DNA of 64,000 bases from Burkholderiales bacterium (GTDB taxonomy: Bacteria > Pseudomonadota > Gammaproteobacteria > Burkholderiales > Burkholderiaceae_C). How positions within the stretch are numbered: position 1 is the stretch's first letter; each line of letters opens with the position of its first letter. Shown here in pieces: positions 27,442 to 36,947 of this stretch. The stretch spans positions 22,046 to 86,045 of the forward strand of contig JANYJJ010000140.1 of the NCBI GenBank assembly GCA_025358485.1, written 5' to 3'. The translations under genes and the position numbers were made by a program. The notes below the pieces were generated by a model, which saw nothing but the letters and a program-made list of their open reading frames with translations, was not told where the DNA came from and searched no databases.

Positions 27442-28455
27442 TTGAGTTTGGCCACGCCCGCACCCAAGCCAGCTGAACTGCGCGTACTCATCGTCAAGCT
27501 GTCGTCGCTGGGCGACGTGGTGCATGCGATGCCGGTGGTGCACGACATTCTGCGTGCCTATCCCGGTGCGCTGATCGATTGGGTGGTGGAGCCTGCGTTT
27601 GCGCGTGTGGTGCGACGGGTTGAAGGCGTCAATGCCGTCATCGAATGCTCACTGCGCCGTTGGTCCAAAAAATGGTGGAGCAGCGAAGTGCGCGCTGAGT
27701 GGCGTGCCTTTCGTTTGGCCCTGGGAGCGGTCAAGTACGACGCCGTGATCGACCTGCAGGGCCTGACCAAATCGGCCGTGGTGGCGCGACTGGCTCACGG
27801 CGTGAGCTACGGGATGGCGCATGCCACCGATGGCTCCAGCTTCGAGGCACCCGCGCGTTGGTTGGTCGATCACCCCATCAGCATGGCCGCGCATGTGCAT
27901 GCGGTGGACAGGTCGCGCCAACTGGCGGCGGCCGCCTTGAAGTTTCAGTTTCAAGGCTCGCCGCACTACGGCTTGAAAGCCACGGTTCAGAGCGCGCCAC
28001 ACCGCACATTGGTGTTTGTGCACGGCACTTCACGGGCCGACAAACTGTGGCCCCAAGCCGATTGGAACGCCTTGGGCCTGCGCTTGGCCGCCGAGGGTTG
28101 GCACATTGCGTTGCCGCGCACCGGCGACGTGGAACGCGAGCGCGCCTACGCCATCGCCAGCGCCATCAACAAGGTGGCGGAAGGCCAAGCCGTGGTGTGG
28201 CCCGCCATGAATTTGGACGACCTGACAGACCGTTTGGCAAGCTGCCAAGGCGTCATCGGTGTGGACAGCGGCTTGAGCCACATCGCCGTGGCGCTGAAGC
28301 TGCCGAACGTACAGATTTACAACTTCCCCACCGCTTGGCGCACCGGCCCGCAGCCCGCGCACGGGCACTTGCATCAAGTGTCGGTTGAAGGCTCGCCAGC
28401 ACCTTCGCTTGACGTGGTGGCGGCGGCTTGGCATCAGGTGGCGCAAGCCATTTGA
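27442..28455 (+). CDS. waaC: Lipopolysaccharide heptosyltransferase I
   Basis: LRVLIVKLSSLGDVVHAMPVVHDILRAYPGALIDWVVE...IGVDSGLSHIAVALKLPNVQIY; TTG start. Confidence 0.92.
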   Translation: MSLATPAPKPAELRVLIVKLSSLGDVVHAMPVVHDILRAYPGALIDWVVEPAFARVVRRVEGVNAVIECSLRRWSKKWWSSEVRAEWRAFRLALGAVKYDAVIDLQGLTKSAVVARLAHGVSYGMAHATDGSSFEAPARWLVDHPISMAAHVHAVDRSRQLAAAALKFQFQGSPHYGLKATVQSAPHRTLVFVHGTSRADKLWPQADWNALGLRLAAEGWHIALPRTGDVERERAYAIASAINKVAEGQAVVWPAMNLDDLTDRLASCQGVIGVDSGLSHIAVALKLPNVQIYNFPTAWRTGPQPAHGHLHQVSVEGSPAPSLDVVAAAWHQVAQAI

Positions 28456-28472
28456 GCGGCACCCTTAGCACC

Positions 28473-29774
28473 GTGGCGCGTGCCCTTTATTCCTTGGCGC
28501 TGTGGTTGATGACCCCGGCCTACTTGCTGCGCCTGTGGTGGCGCGGCCGTGCCGAGCCTTTGTACCGGCATGCCATGGGCGAGCGATTGGCGCGCTATCC
28601 ATCGGCTGCTTCGCCAGGTTCTATTTGGGTGCATGCCGTGTCTTTGGGCGAAACGCTGGCCGCATCGGCGCTGATAGACGCGTTGCGATTGCAGCGTCCC
28701 GGCATGCGTTTGCTGCTGACCCACAGCACCGCCACTGGCTTCGCGGCCGGTGCGAAGCTGCTCCAGCCGGGCGACCTGCAAACCTGGTTGCCGTTCGATG
28801 CGCCGCGATCCGCAGCGCGTTTTTTAGATCACTTTCAACCGGCGGTTGGCGTGTTGATGGAAACCGAAATTTGGCCCAACTTGCTGCACGCGGCCAGCGC
28901 CCGCCAACTGCCCATGGTGCTGGCCAACGCGCGCTTGAGCGACAAGAGTCTGCGCAAAAGCCGTGGCCTCATGAAGGCGCTGTTGACGCCTGCGGTTCGC
29001 GGCTTGAATGCCGTGTTGGCGCAAACCGAAACCGACGCGCAGCGCCTGCGCGAGGCCGGTGCGCGCGAGGTTCAGGTTTGCGGCAACTTGAAGTTCGACA
29101 TCACGCCCAGCGCTGCCTTGCTCGCCCAAGGTGCGACTTGGCGTGCTGCGATGCACCGCAGCGTGCTGCTGGCGGCCGTGACGCGTGAAGGCGAAGAAGC
29201 CATGCTGCTGTCGGCATGGAAAACACAAATCGCGGCGCTGGCATGCAAGCTGCCACAAGACAGGCCGCTGCTGCTCATCGTGCCGCGCCACCCGCAGCGC
29301 TTTGACGAGGTGGCAGCGCTGGTGGCGGCCCACGGTTTGCGATTGGTGCGTCGCAGTGCTTGGATGACCTCACCACCAACCCCACCAAGCGCCGATGCCC
29401 TCAGCGCCGACGTTTGGCTGGGCGACACCATGGGCGAAATGCCGCTGTACTACGCGCTGGCTGACGCGGCGTTGTTGGGCGGCAGCTTCGCACCGCTGGG
29501 CGGGCAAAACTTGATCGAAGCTGCGGCCTGCGGTTGCCCTGTGGTGATGGGCCCGCACACCTTCAACTTTGCACAAGCGGCGCAGCTGTCAGAAGCTGCC
29601 GGTGCGGCCATTCGTGTGGCCGACATGGACGCTGGCGTGCGGGCTGCGTTGGCGTTGATGCAGTCAGCGCAGCGAGCTGAAACCGTTCAGCGTGCATTGA
29701 CGTTTGCCTCAGCGCACCGCGGTGCGGCTGAGCGCATGGCGCATGAAATTACGCGGCTGATCAAACCCGCTTGA
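28473..29774 (+). CDS. waaA: 3-deoxy-D-manno-octulosonic acid (Kdo) transferase
   Basis: IWVHAVSLGETLAASALIDALRLQRPGMRLLLTHSTATGF...VGVLMETEIWPNLLHAA...GGQNLIEAAACGCPVVMGPHTFNF. Start may be 28428. Confidence 0.93.
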   Translation: MARALYSLALWLMTPAYLLRLWWRGRAEPLYRHAMGERLARYPSAASPGSIWVHAVSLGETLAASALIDALRLQRPGMRLLLTHSTATGFAAGAKLLQPGDLQTWLPFDAPRSAARFLDHFQPAVGVLMETEIWPNLLHAASARQLPMVLANARLSDKSLRKSRGLMKALLTPAVRGLNAVLAQTETDAQRLREAGAREVQVCGNLKFDITPSAALLAQGATWRAAMHRSVLLAAVTREGEEAMLLSAWKTQIAALACKLPQDRPLLLIVPRHPQRFDEVAALVAAHGLRLVRRSAWMTSPPTPPSADALSADVWLGDTMGEMPLYYALADAALLGGSFAPLGGQNLIEAAACGCPVVMGPHTFNFAQAAQLSEAAGAAIRVADMDAGVRAALALMQSAQRAETVQRALTFASAHRGAAERMAHEITRLIKPA

Positions 29775-29944
29775 AGCTTTTAGGGCGTTGAGCCGCACCG
29801 ACCGCTCAAGCACGTCTTGATCCATTGCGTTCCGCAGCGCCTCCTCAATGGCTTGCAGCATGCGATCCCTCATGACGTAGGCCACGCCGTTGTTGAGCTC
29901 GCAGCCGTGGAGATGGGTCAGACGAATGTCGCGAGCAGCGTGCT

Positions 29945-31120
29945 TCAGGGTTCGTCAGGCGCTTCGAGTTCAGTCATCGGCAAGGCATCGGCGCGCACCT
30001 GCGTGAGCGTGCGCTTGGTCGCACCCAAGCGGGTTTGAGTTTTGGCTTCGACCTTGTTGTGGCGCACGTCCACGGGCGTCACCGTCCCGCCGGTTTGTAC
30101 GGCTTTGATGATGGCCAGGGTGACGCTCAAGCTGCGCGCTGCATCGTCCACCGTCACTTTGGGTGGGCAACGGCCTTCGACCACGTCGCAAAAGTGCTCA
30201 AGCTGTCGCACCAACGGGTCGGCAGCGGTGGTGATCACTTTGTCGCTGCGCATGGCTTCGTTCCAGCTTCCTTCGCCTTGCACTTGCCAGCGTTGCAAGG
30301 TCGGTATGGCGATGGAACCCAGCGTGCCTGCCACGAAGCAACTGTCTTGGTCGGGGTAGCGTGCGTAGGCTGGGTCTTCGCCGCTGGTTTGCTCCCAACT
30401 GCGCGGCGCGGCGGCGGCGTCGGACAAAATTAAACTGCCCAAGCTGCCGTTTTCAAACCGCAGCGTGATGGCGGCGCTGTCTTCAACCTCGAAGCCGCGC
30501 ACAGCATTGGATGCCATGGCTTGCACGGCGACGATTTCGCCGCACGACGAGCCGCACAAAAAACGAATGTTGTCGATCTCGTGAATCAGGTTGATCAGCA
30601 GCGGCCCGCCGCCCGCCTGTTTGCGCCAAAGGCCTTCGCTGAAGTAGCTGTCGGGCTTGCAAAACAAAGCACTGCTGTTGACGCTGACGATGCGCCCCAA
30701 CTCGCCGCTGGCGATCACCCGCTGCGCTTCAATCAAGCTGGCGCTGTGACGCCGGTGATGGCCCACCAGCACCGGCACCGCGCGGAACTGCAGGGCGGCA
30801 CGCAGCGCCACCACATCGTCGAAATTGTCGGCCAGTGGCTTCTCGATCAAAGCCGGGGTGAAGTGCTGCAAGCACTCGAATGCACCGCGCACATGTTGGT
30901 TGTTGGGCGTGGCCACAATCACGCCGTGTGGCTTCATGCCAGACAGCGAGAAAAAGTCACTCAGGGAGTCGAACAGCGGCACGCCATTTGCCGCCGCCAC
31001 GGCACCTGCGGCAGGTGAGGGATCGACCACCGCGCACAAACGCACGCGTGGGTTTTGTTGGATCAGCGCAATGTGCCGCCGTCCAACAACGCCCGCACCA
31101 GCCACCACAATTTTCAACAT
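29945..31120 (-). CDS. Gfo/Idh/MocA family oxidoreductase
   Basis: MLKIVVAGAGVVGRRHIALIQQNPRVRLCAVVDPSP...IEKPLADNFDD: Rossmann plus EKP motif. Starts 4 bp after livF stop. Confidence 0.88.
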   Translation of the reverse strand: MLKIVVAGAGVVGRRHIALIQQNPRVRLCAVVDPSPAAGAVAAANGVPLFDSLSDFFSLSGMKPHGVIVATPNNQHVRGAFECLQHFTPALIEKPLADNFDDVVALRAALQFRAVPVLVGHHRRHSASLIEAQRVIASGELGRIVSVNSSALFCKPDSYFSEGLWRKQAGGGPLLINLIHEIDNIRFLCGSSCGEIVAVQAMASNAVRGFEVEDSAAITLRFENGSLGSLILSDAAAAPRSWEQTSGEDPAYARYPDQDSCFVAGTLGSIAIPTLQRWQVQGEGSWNEAMRSDKVITTAADPLVRQLEHFCDVVEGRCPPKVTVDDAARSLSVTLAIIKAVQTGGTVTPVDVRHNKVEAKTQTRLGATKRTLTQVRADALPMTELEAPDEP

Positions 31121-31124
31121 CGCT

Positions 31125-31904
31125 TCAGTCGCTTTTCGCAGTGAGGCCCGATTCAGCGTTTTGCGCAGCATTTGCGCCACCCAAAAACAGCCGCTCAATG
31201 TCGGGGTCGGCCAACAATTCATCAGCGCGTCGGTGCAACACCAAACGCCCTGACTCCAACGCGATGGCTTCGTCAGCCATCTTCAACGCGCTCTTCACAT
31301 TTTGTTCCACCATCAGCACGGTCGTGCCTTTTTCTGCCAGGGCGCGCAGCAGTTTGAACACATCTTTCACAACCAATGGTGACAAGCCGATGGACGGCTC
31401 GTCAATCAGCAACACTTTGGGCCGCAGCAACATCGCGCGCCCCACCTCCAGCTGCTTTTGCTCGCCGCCCGACAAAGCGGATGCCGGGCTGTGCAGCCGC
31501 TCTTTCAAACGCGGAAAAAGCTCCAGCACTTCAGGGATGCGCTCGTGCGTGGTCTTCATGCCCAGCGTGATGCCGCCCAACTCCAAATTCTCAAACGCCG
31601 TGAGCTGACCAAACAGGTTGCGACCTTGCGGCACGAAAGCAATCCCGTGCTTCGTGAGCAGCTCTTTGGGCGAGGCCGCCGTGATGATCTGCCCGTTCAG
31701 CTTGATGCTGCCGTGGCGCACCTTCAGCATGCCAAACAGCGTTTTCAAAACGGTCGATTTGCCCGCGCCATTCGGCCCCAACAGCAAGGTGATCTGCCCG
31801 CGCTTGGCTTTGAAACTCAAGTTGTTCAGGATCATGAAGTCGCCATAACCAGCTACGACCTTGTCAAATTCGATGCAAACGTCGGCGGGCAAGTTCGACG
31901 CCAT
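31125..31904 (-). CDS. HAAT-type (branched-chain amino acid-like) ABC transporter ATP-binding protein, LivF type
   Basis: Walker A LLLGPNGAGKST, signature ALSGGEQKQLEVGRAML, Walker B VLLIDEPSIGLSP. Confidence 0.92.
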   Translation of the reverse strand: MASNLPADVCIEFDKVVAGYGDFMILNNLSFKAKRGQITLLLGPNGAGKSTVLKTLFGMLKVRHGSIKLNGQIITAASPKELLTKHGIAFVPQGRNLFGQLTAFENLELGGITLGMKTTHERIPEVLELFPRLKERLHSPASALSGGEQKQLEVGRAMLLRPKVLLIDEPSIGLSPLVVKDVFKLLRALAEKGTTVLMVEQNVKSALKMADEAIALESGRLVLHRRADELLADPDIERLFLGGANAAQNAESGLTAKSD

Positions 31905-31905
31905 G

Positions 31906-32667
31906 TCAGCTTCCAAGGTAGGCGTCCAGCACTTGCTTGTTGGCGCGAATTTCTGCGGGCGTGCCAATGGCCAAGACCTTGCCTTCGACCATCACCATGA
32001 TGCGGTGGCACAGGTCCATCACGAAGTCCATGTTGTGCTCAATGACGATGAAGCTGCCTGCACGGGTTTTGTTGAGTTCTTTCAGCAGGCTGCTGATGCC
32101 GCCGACCAAACTGGGGTTCACACCCGCGCAAGGTTCGTCCAACAGCACCAGCGCGGGTTCGCTCATGAAGGCCATGGCGATGTCGACCAATTTTTGTTGG
32201 CCGTAGCTGAGTTCACCGGCCTTTTTATGCGCAACGTGGCGGATGCGGAACTGATCGATCATGGCGTCGGCTTTGGCACCCAGGCCGCTGTCGCCGCTGG
32301 CCGCTCTGAAACCCGACAGCATGCGGCTGACCATCGTGCCTTGATGCTCTTGTGCGGCGACGATGAGGTTGTCGCGCACGCTCATTTTTCCGAACACTTG
32401 CAGGGTTTGGAAGGTGCGGCCCACGCCCCGGCGGCTCAGTTCCAGCGGGCTCAGGCCGGTGATGTTTTTGCCATTCAGCTCGATGCTGCCAGCGTCGGGC
32501 GTGATCTGCCCGAGCACGCTGTTGAACATGGTGGTTTTGCCCGAACCGTTGGGCCCGATGACGCCGTAAATTTCGCCCGGCATGACCTCGAAGCTCACGC
32601 CTGCGACGGCCTGAATCGCGCCGTAAGACTTTTTCAAGTCAGTGACCTTCAACACAGGGGCACTCAT
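31906..32667 (-). CDS. HAAT-type ABC transporter ATP-binding protein, LivG type
   Basis: Walker A IGPNGSGKTTMFN; RRGVGRTFQTLQVFGKMSVRDN; ELSYGQQKLVDIA; LLDEPCAGVNP. Confidence 0.92.
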   Translation of the reverse strand: MSAPVLKVTDLKKSYGAIQAVAGVSFEVMPGEIYGVIGPNGSGKTTMFNSVLGQITPDAGSIELNGKNITGLSPLELSRRGVGRTFQTLQVFGKMSVRDNLIVAAQEHQGTMVSRMLSGFRAASGDSGLGAKADAMIDQFRIRHVAHKKAGELSYGQQKLVDIAMAFMSEPALVLLDEPCAGVNPSLVGGISSLLKELNKTRAGSFIVIEHNMDFVMDLCHRIMVMVEGKVLAIGTPAEIRANKQVLDAYLGS

Positions 32668-33632
32668 GGTTTCACTGCCGCGCGCTCAGCCGACGCCAGC
32701 TTCGACAGCCGGCGCACTTTGATGCGGTCGGGAATGCTGAGCAACCCGTCCGGCAGCCACAGCATCAGCAGCACCACGGCCGAGCCAAACACAAACAAAT
32801 ACCAAGCCTGCGCAAAGCGCAACCACTCGGGCAACAACACGCCCACAGCAGCACCCACGAGCGGCCCCAAAAAGTAGCCTGGGCCACCGACGACGACCAT
32901 CAAATACATCATGATCGATGCGCCGACGGTGAACGGCGCGGGCTCGATGAATTGCACCAAACAGGCAAACAGTGCGCCCGCCACACCGGCGCACGCCGCG
33001 CCCATCGCGAAAGCCAACAGCGTGTAGCGCTGTACGTCCACGCCCAGGCTTTCAGCGCGAATCGGGTTGTCGCGCAGAGCAGTGAACGCCTTGCCCCAGG
33101 GGGATCTGAGGACGCGCCACAAAAAACCCGCCACGACCGCGCTGATGGCCAGCACGAAGTAGTAGTACGGCAGGGCGGCGTCCAGGCTGAAACCCAACAA
33201 AGAGGGTCGGGCGATGTTGTTGATGCCGAAGGTGCCGCCGGTCAACCACTCTTCATTGCGCATCACCAACCACACGGCGGTGTTGAAGCCGAGGGTTGCA
33301 AAAGCCAGGTAGATGGTTTGCACCCGCAAGGCCGGAAAACCCAAACCCAGGCCCATCACAAAGCAGCCCAACATGGCCGCCGGCAAGCCCAACCAAAAAC
33401 TGAAACCCGCCTTCATCATGATGGCCACGGTGTAAGCGCCGATGCCAAAAAACGCCGCATGGCCGAGCGACTTTTGACCCGCATAGCCCACCGTCAAATT
33501 CAAGCCCATGGTGGCGATGACAAAGATCAGCCAAGTGGTGAACAGGTAGATGCCGTAGCTCTTCAAAAACGGCGGCACGGCCAGCAACAGCAGCAAGGCA
33601 AGCGCAGCGAAGAAGATGCGATTGCGGCTCAT
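32664..33632 (-). CDS. HAAT-type ABC transporter permease, LivM type
   Basis: Multi-TM; NLTVGYAGQKSLGHAAFFGIGAYTVAIM. Confidence 0.92.
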   Translation of the reverse strand: MSRNRIFFAALALLLLLAVPPFLKSYGIYLFTTWLIFVIATMGLNLTVGYAGQKSLGHAAFFGIGAYTVAIMMKAGFSFWLGLPAAMLGCFVMGLGLGFPALRVQTIYLAFATLGFNTAVWLVMRNEEWLTGGTFGINNIARPSLLGFSLDAALPYYYFVLAISAVVAGFLWRVLRSPWGKAFTALRDNPIRAESLGVDVQRYTLLAFAMGAACAGVAGALFACLVQFIEPAPFTVGASIMMYLMVVVGGPGYFLGPLVGAAVGVLLPEWLRFAQAWYLFVFGSAVVLLMLWLPDGLLSIPDRIKVRRLSKLASAERAAVKP

Positions 33633-34504
33633 ACCTTGCGCTCGACCTTCTTGCCCAACAGCCCTTGCGGCTTGAACAAAATCACCAGCATGAAGATGAT
33701 GAGCGCGACGGCGTCTTTGTAGGCGGCTGAGATGTAGGCGGCTGCCAAGTTCTCACACACGCCCACGATCACGCCGCCCAACAGCGCCCCGCGCGAGTTG
33801 TTGAAGCCGCCGATGATGGCCGCAAAGAAGGCCTTGTTGCCCAGCGATTCGCCCATGTCGAACTTGGCCAAATACGTGGGCGTGACCAGCAGCGCGGCGG
33901 CACAGGCCAACACGGCGTTGATGGCAAAGGTGTAGAAAATCATGCGCGGCACGTTGATGCCCAACACGGTGGCACTCTCGGTGTTTTGCGCCACCGCTTG
34001 CATCGCGCGACCGGTCACCGTCTTGGCCAAAAAGGCCTGCGTGGCAAACACCAAGGCCAGCGCCAACAGCAGCGTGCCGATGTCGGCCAGTGTGATGGTT
34101 ACGCCCGCCATGTTGAACAGCTTGTCAGCAAACAAACTGGGAAAGGGATGCGCCTCGGCGCTGTAACCGGCGCGCACGCCGCTGCGCATGGCAATCGCCA
34201 AGCCGATGGTGGCCACCACGATGGGCATGAGGCCGTACTTGAACAGCGGGTCCACCACGCCGCGCTTGAAACCCCAACCCAGCACCAACACCGCCACCGC
34301 GCAAGTCAACGCAAAACTCAGCAGCAAAGGCAAACCAAGCGCGTTGAAGGCCAGCATCAAAAAGGCCGGCAACATCACAAATTCGCCCTGCGCAAAGTTG
34401 ATGGTTCCCGAGGCTTGCCAAAGCAGCGTGAAGCCCAACGCGGCCAGCGCGTAGATGCTGCCGGTGGCCATGCCCGAGATGAAAAGCTGGAGGAAGTCGG
34501 TCAT
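33629..34504 (-). CDS. HAAT-type ABC transporter permease, LivH type
   Basis: LFISGMATGSIYALAALGFTLLWQASGTINFAQGEFVML; FFAAIIGGFNNSRGALLGGVIVG. Confidence 0.92.
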   Translation of the reverse strand: MTDFLQLFISGMATGSIYALAALGFTLLWQASGTINFAQGEFVMLPAFLMLAFNALGLPLLLSFALTCAVAVLVLGWGFKRGVVDPLFKYGLMPIVVATIGLAIAMRSGVRAGYSAEAHPFPSLFADKLFNMAGVTITLADIGTLLLALALVFATQAFLAKTVTGRAMQAVAQNTESATVLGINVPRMIFYTFAINAVLACAAALLVTPTYLAKFDMGESLGNKAFFAAIIGGFNNSRGALLGGVIVGVCENLAAAYISAAYKDAVALIIFMLVILFKPQGLLGKKVERKV

Positions 34505-34593
34505 GGGGTTCCGATGACGATTCGCGTCCACCGCCTGCCGAAACGAAGCGGCGAAGAACTCACTTCTTGCCGCTTGATGCTGGCGGCGAAGTT

Positions 34594-35778
34594 TTACTTC
34601 TTGCCGAGCGCGGGCAAGATTTCCTTGACTTCTTGCTTGCCGTTTTTGACTTCCACCACAAAGCTTTCACGGTCGAGGTCGCCGTTGGCGTCCATGCTCA
34701 CATCCATCAAAACGCCGGGGTGCTTGGCGGCACTCACTTGCAAGCCGTGCAGGGTTTGCGCCACCAGTTTGCGGTCGAGCTTGCCGGCTTTTTCAATGGC
34801 CGCTTTCAGCAGGTAAATGCCGGTGTAGCCCTTGATGCCGTTGTGGTCTGAGATGTATTTGTAGTCTTGGTAAAAGCGTGCCTTGAACTTCAGCATCAAA
34901 GGGTTGGGTGCGTCGACCGTCAAGCCCACGTGCGCGACGGCGCCGTTGGCGGCTTCGCCAGCCAGTTCAATCACTTTTTGGCCGGTCAGCGTGGTTTCAC
35001 CGACGATGGGTTTGGTCCAACCCTGCTTGCGCAATTCGCGCAGTGCGCGGGCCGATTCTTCTTCGTTCGTGTACACAAACAGCGCGTCGGCGTTAGATTG
35101 TTTGGCCTTGAGCACGGGTGCTGAAAAGTCGATCTGACCGGCGTCGGTGGAGATGTCGGCCACCACCTTCACGCCCAATGCATCGAGGGCCTTGTTGATG
35201 GCATCGCGGCCGCCTTTGCCGAAGTCGTTGTTGACGAAAATCACCGCCACGGTTTTCGCCTTCACGTTGTTGGCGATGTAACGCGCCACCTTGGGCATGG
35301 CGGTGGTTTGCGTGAAGCTGGTGCGAAAAATGTAGGGATTGCCTTGCTGCGTGATCGCGGCTGCCTCGCCGCCGGTGAAGTTGATGACTTCAGCGCGTTT
35401 GGTCTCGGCCATGCTCACCATGATGGAGCCCGAAAAAACTGGGCCAAAAACCGCAAACACGCCGTCGTCCACCGCCTTTTGCGTCAGGCCTTTGGCCACG
35501 CCGGGGTTGCTTTGGGTGTCGAGCGTGTTCGTCTCAATTTTTTTGCCCAGGATGCCGCCCGCAGCGTTGATTTCTTTCACGGCCATCTCAACACCGTTTT
35601 TGAAGTTGGTGCCGGCCGTGGCACCGCCCCCCGACAGCTCCAGGATGTTGGCGATTTTGATGGTGGCTTGCGCGAACGAAGTGGCGGGCACAGCCAACAG
35701 CGTCAGCGCACCCAAAGCGGCCGCAGCGAAAGCAATGGCGGTGCGGCGTGAATTTTGAGGGTGGGTGGGCAGGTTCAT
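34594..35778 (-). CDS. HAAT-type ABC transporter periplasmic substrate-binding protein (LivK-like)
   Basis: Signal peptide; IKIANILELSGGGATAGTNFKNGVEMAVKEINAAGGILGKKIE: type I periplasmic binding fold. Confidence 0.92.
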   Translation of the reverse strand: MNLPTHPQNSRRTAIAFAAAALGALTLLAVPATSFAQATIKIANILELSGGGATAGTNFKNGVEMAVKEINAAGGILGKKIETNTLDTQSNPGVAKGLTQKAVDDGVFAVFGPVFSGSIMVSMAETKRAEVINFTGGEAAAITQQGNPYIFRTSFTQTTAMPKVARYIANNVKAKTVAVIFVNNDFGKGGRDAINKALDALGVKVVADISTDAGQIDFSAPVLKAKQSNADALFVYTNEEESARALRELRKQGWTKPIVGETTLTGQKVIELAGEAANGAVAHVGLTVDAPNPLMLKFKARFYQDYKYISDHNGIKGYTGIYLLKAAIEKAGKLDRKLVAQTLHGLQVSAAKHPGVLMDVSMDANGDLDRESFVVEVKNGKQEVKEILPALGKK

Positions 35779-35915
35779 AAAGTGTCTCGGTGGTGATTTT
35801 TATGTGAAGTGGAACTGGGTGGACAGTGAACTCTGCTAGCAGCCGCGGTGGTTTTAGATGCTTTTTAGCGGCTTGCGATTTTGCCCCTTTCAAAGCCGCA
35901 GGCCGCTAAGTGATT

Positions 35916-36857
35916 TCAGCCGCTCTGGCGGCGCGCCACACAGGCTCGAAAGTGCGTCTCCATCCTCGCTGCGTTGGGCGCCTTGCGGGTGAACAACTCG
36001 AACGCGCCCACCGCTTGCCACACGGCCATGCCGCCGCCGTCCACGGTGACGCAGCCTGCCGCGTGCGCAGCCTTCAGCAGCGCGGTTTCCAACGGGACGT
36101 AAACCACGTCAGCCACCCACATTTCTGGGCGCAGCAGCCCCGCGGGCAAGGGCATGCCGGGCAACTTGTCCATGCCGGTGGGCGTCGCGTGGATCAGGCC
36201 GTTGCACACGCCGACGGCCAGCGCGAGGTCTGCTTCAGCGGTGGCGCGCGCAAGACCAAAGCGTTTGCAAACCGCATCAGCGAGTGCAACGGCGCGCCCG
36301 GGTTCGCGGTCGTGAATTAGCAAGTGTTGAGCGCCCAAAGCAAGCACCGCATGCGCCACGGCGGCACCTGCGCCGCCTGCGCCGAGCAGCGTCACGCGGC
36401 TCAAATTCGCGTGCGGCAGCGCGGCCTGAAAGGCCCGGCCCCAGCCCGGCGCGTCGGTGTTGTGGCCGATGCTGTGGCCGTTTTCAAAGAGCACGGTGTT
36501 CACAGCCCCGATGGCGCGGGCCTCGTCGGAAAGCCTGTCGAGCAAGGGCAGTACAGCTTGTTTGAACGGGAAGGTGATGTTCAAGCCGCGAAAGCCTTGG
36601 TCGCGTGCGGTTTTGAGCAGCCGCGGCAAGGTCTGGGTGTTGAGCGGCTCTTGATCGATGTCGATCAATCGATAGTGCAGGCGCAAACCGTGGTGCGCCG
36701 CCTCGGTTTCATGCATCACCGGCGACAGTGAGCGTTGAATGCCCGCGCCGATCAAGCCGACCAGCACATCAGCTTGCTCTTCAGCCAACGGGCGAGTGCC
36801 GAGCTGCGAATGGGCTGGTGAGGAAACAGAAGAATCAGCGGACACGGTGTCGTCCAA
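35916..36857 (-). CDS. Shikimate/quinate dehydrogenase family protein (AroE superfamily)
   Basis: VGLIGAGIQRSLSPVMHETEAAHHG...LNITFPFKQAVLPLLDRLSDEARAIGAVNTV...GHNTDAPGW...LLGAGGAGAAVAHAVLALGAQHLLIHDREPGRA. Confidence 0.9.
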   Translation of the reverse strand: MDDTVSADSSVSSPAHSQLGTRPLAEEQADVLVGLIGAGIQRSLSPVMHETEAAHHGLRLHYRLIDIDQEPLNTQTLPRLLKTARDQGFRGLNITFPFKQAVLPLLDRLSDEARAIGAVNTVLFENGHSIGHNTDAPGWGRAFQAALPHANLSRVTLLGAGGAGAAVAHAVLALGAQHLLIHDREPGRAVALADAVCKRFGLARATAEADLALAVGVCNGLIHATPTGMDKLPGMPLPAGLLRPEMWVADVVYVPLETALLKAAHAAGCVTVDGGGMAVWQAVGAFELFTRKAPNAARMETHFRACVARRQSG

Positions 36858-36887
36858 GGCGGTGGTGGATACACCCTGAATTCTGTA

Positions 36888-36899
36888 CGAACCGGTTAG
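36888..36899. promoter_or_regulatory. Candidate TetR operator (perfect AACCGGTT core palindrome) upstream of aroE-like gene
   Basis: cgAACCGGTTag between the aroE-like start (36857) and tetR stop (36948). Confidence 0.35.
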
Positions 36900-36947
36900 A
36901 AATAAATCGGCTGCTTACCCTGTAGCCCAGCCACAGCAGCTAAAAGG

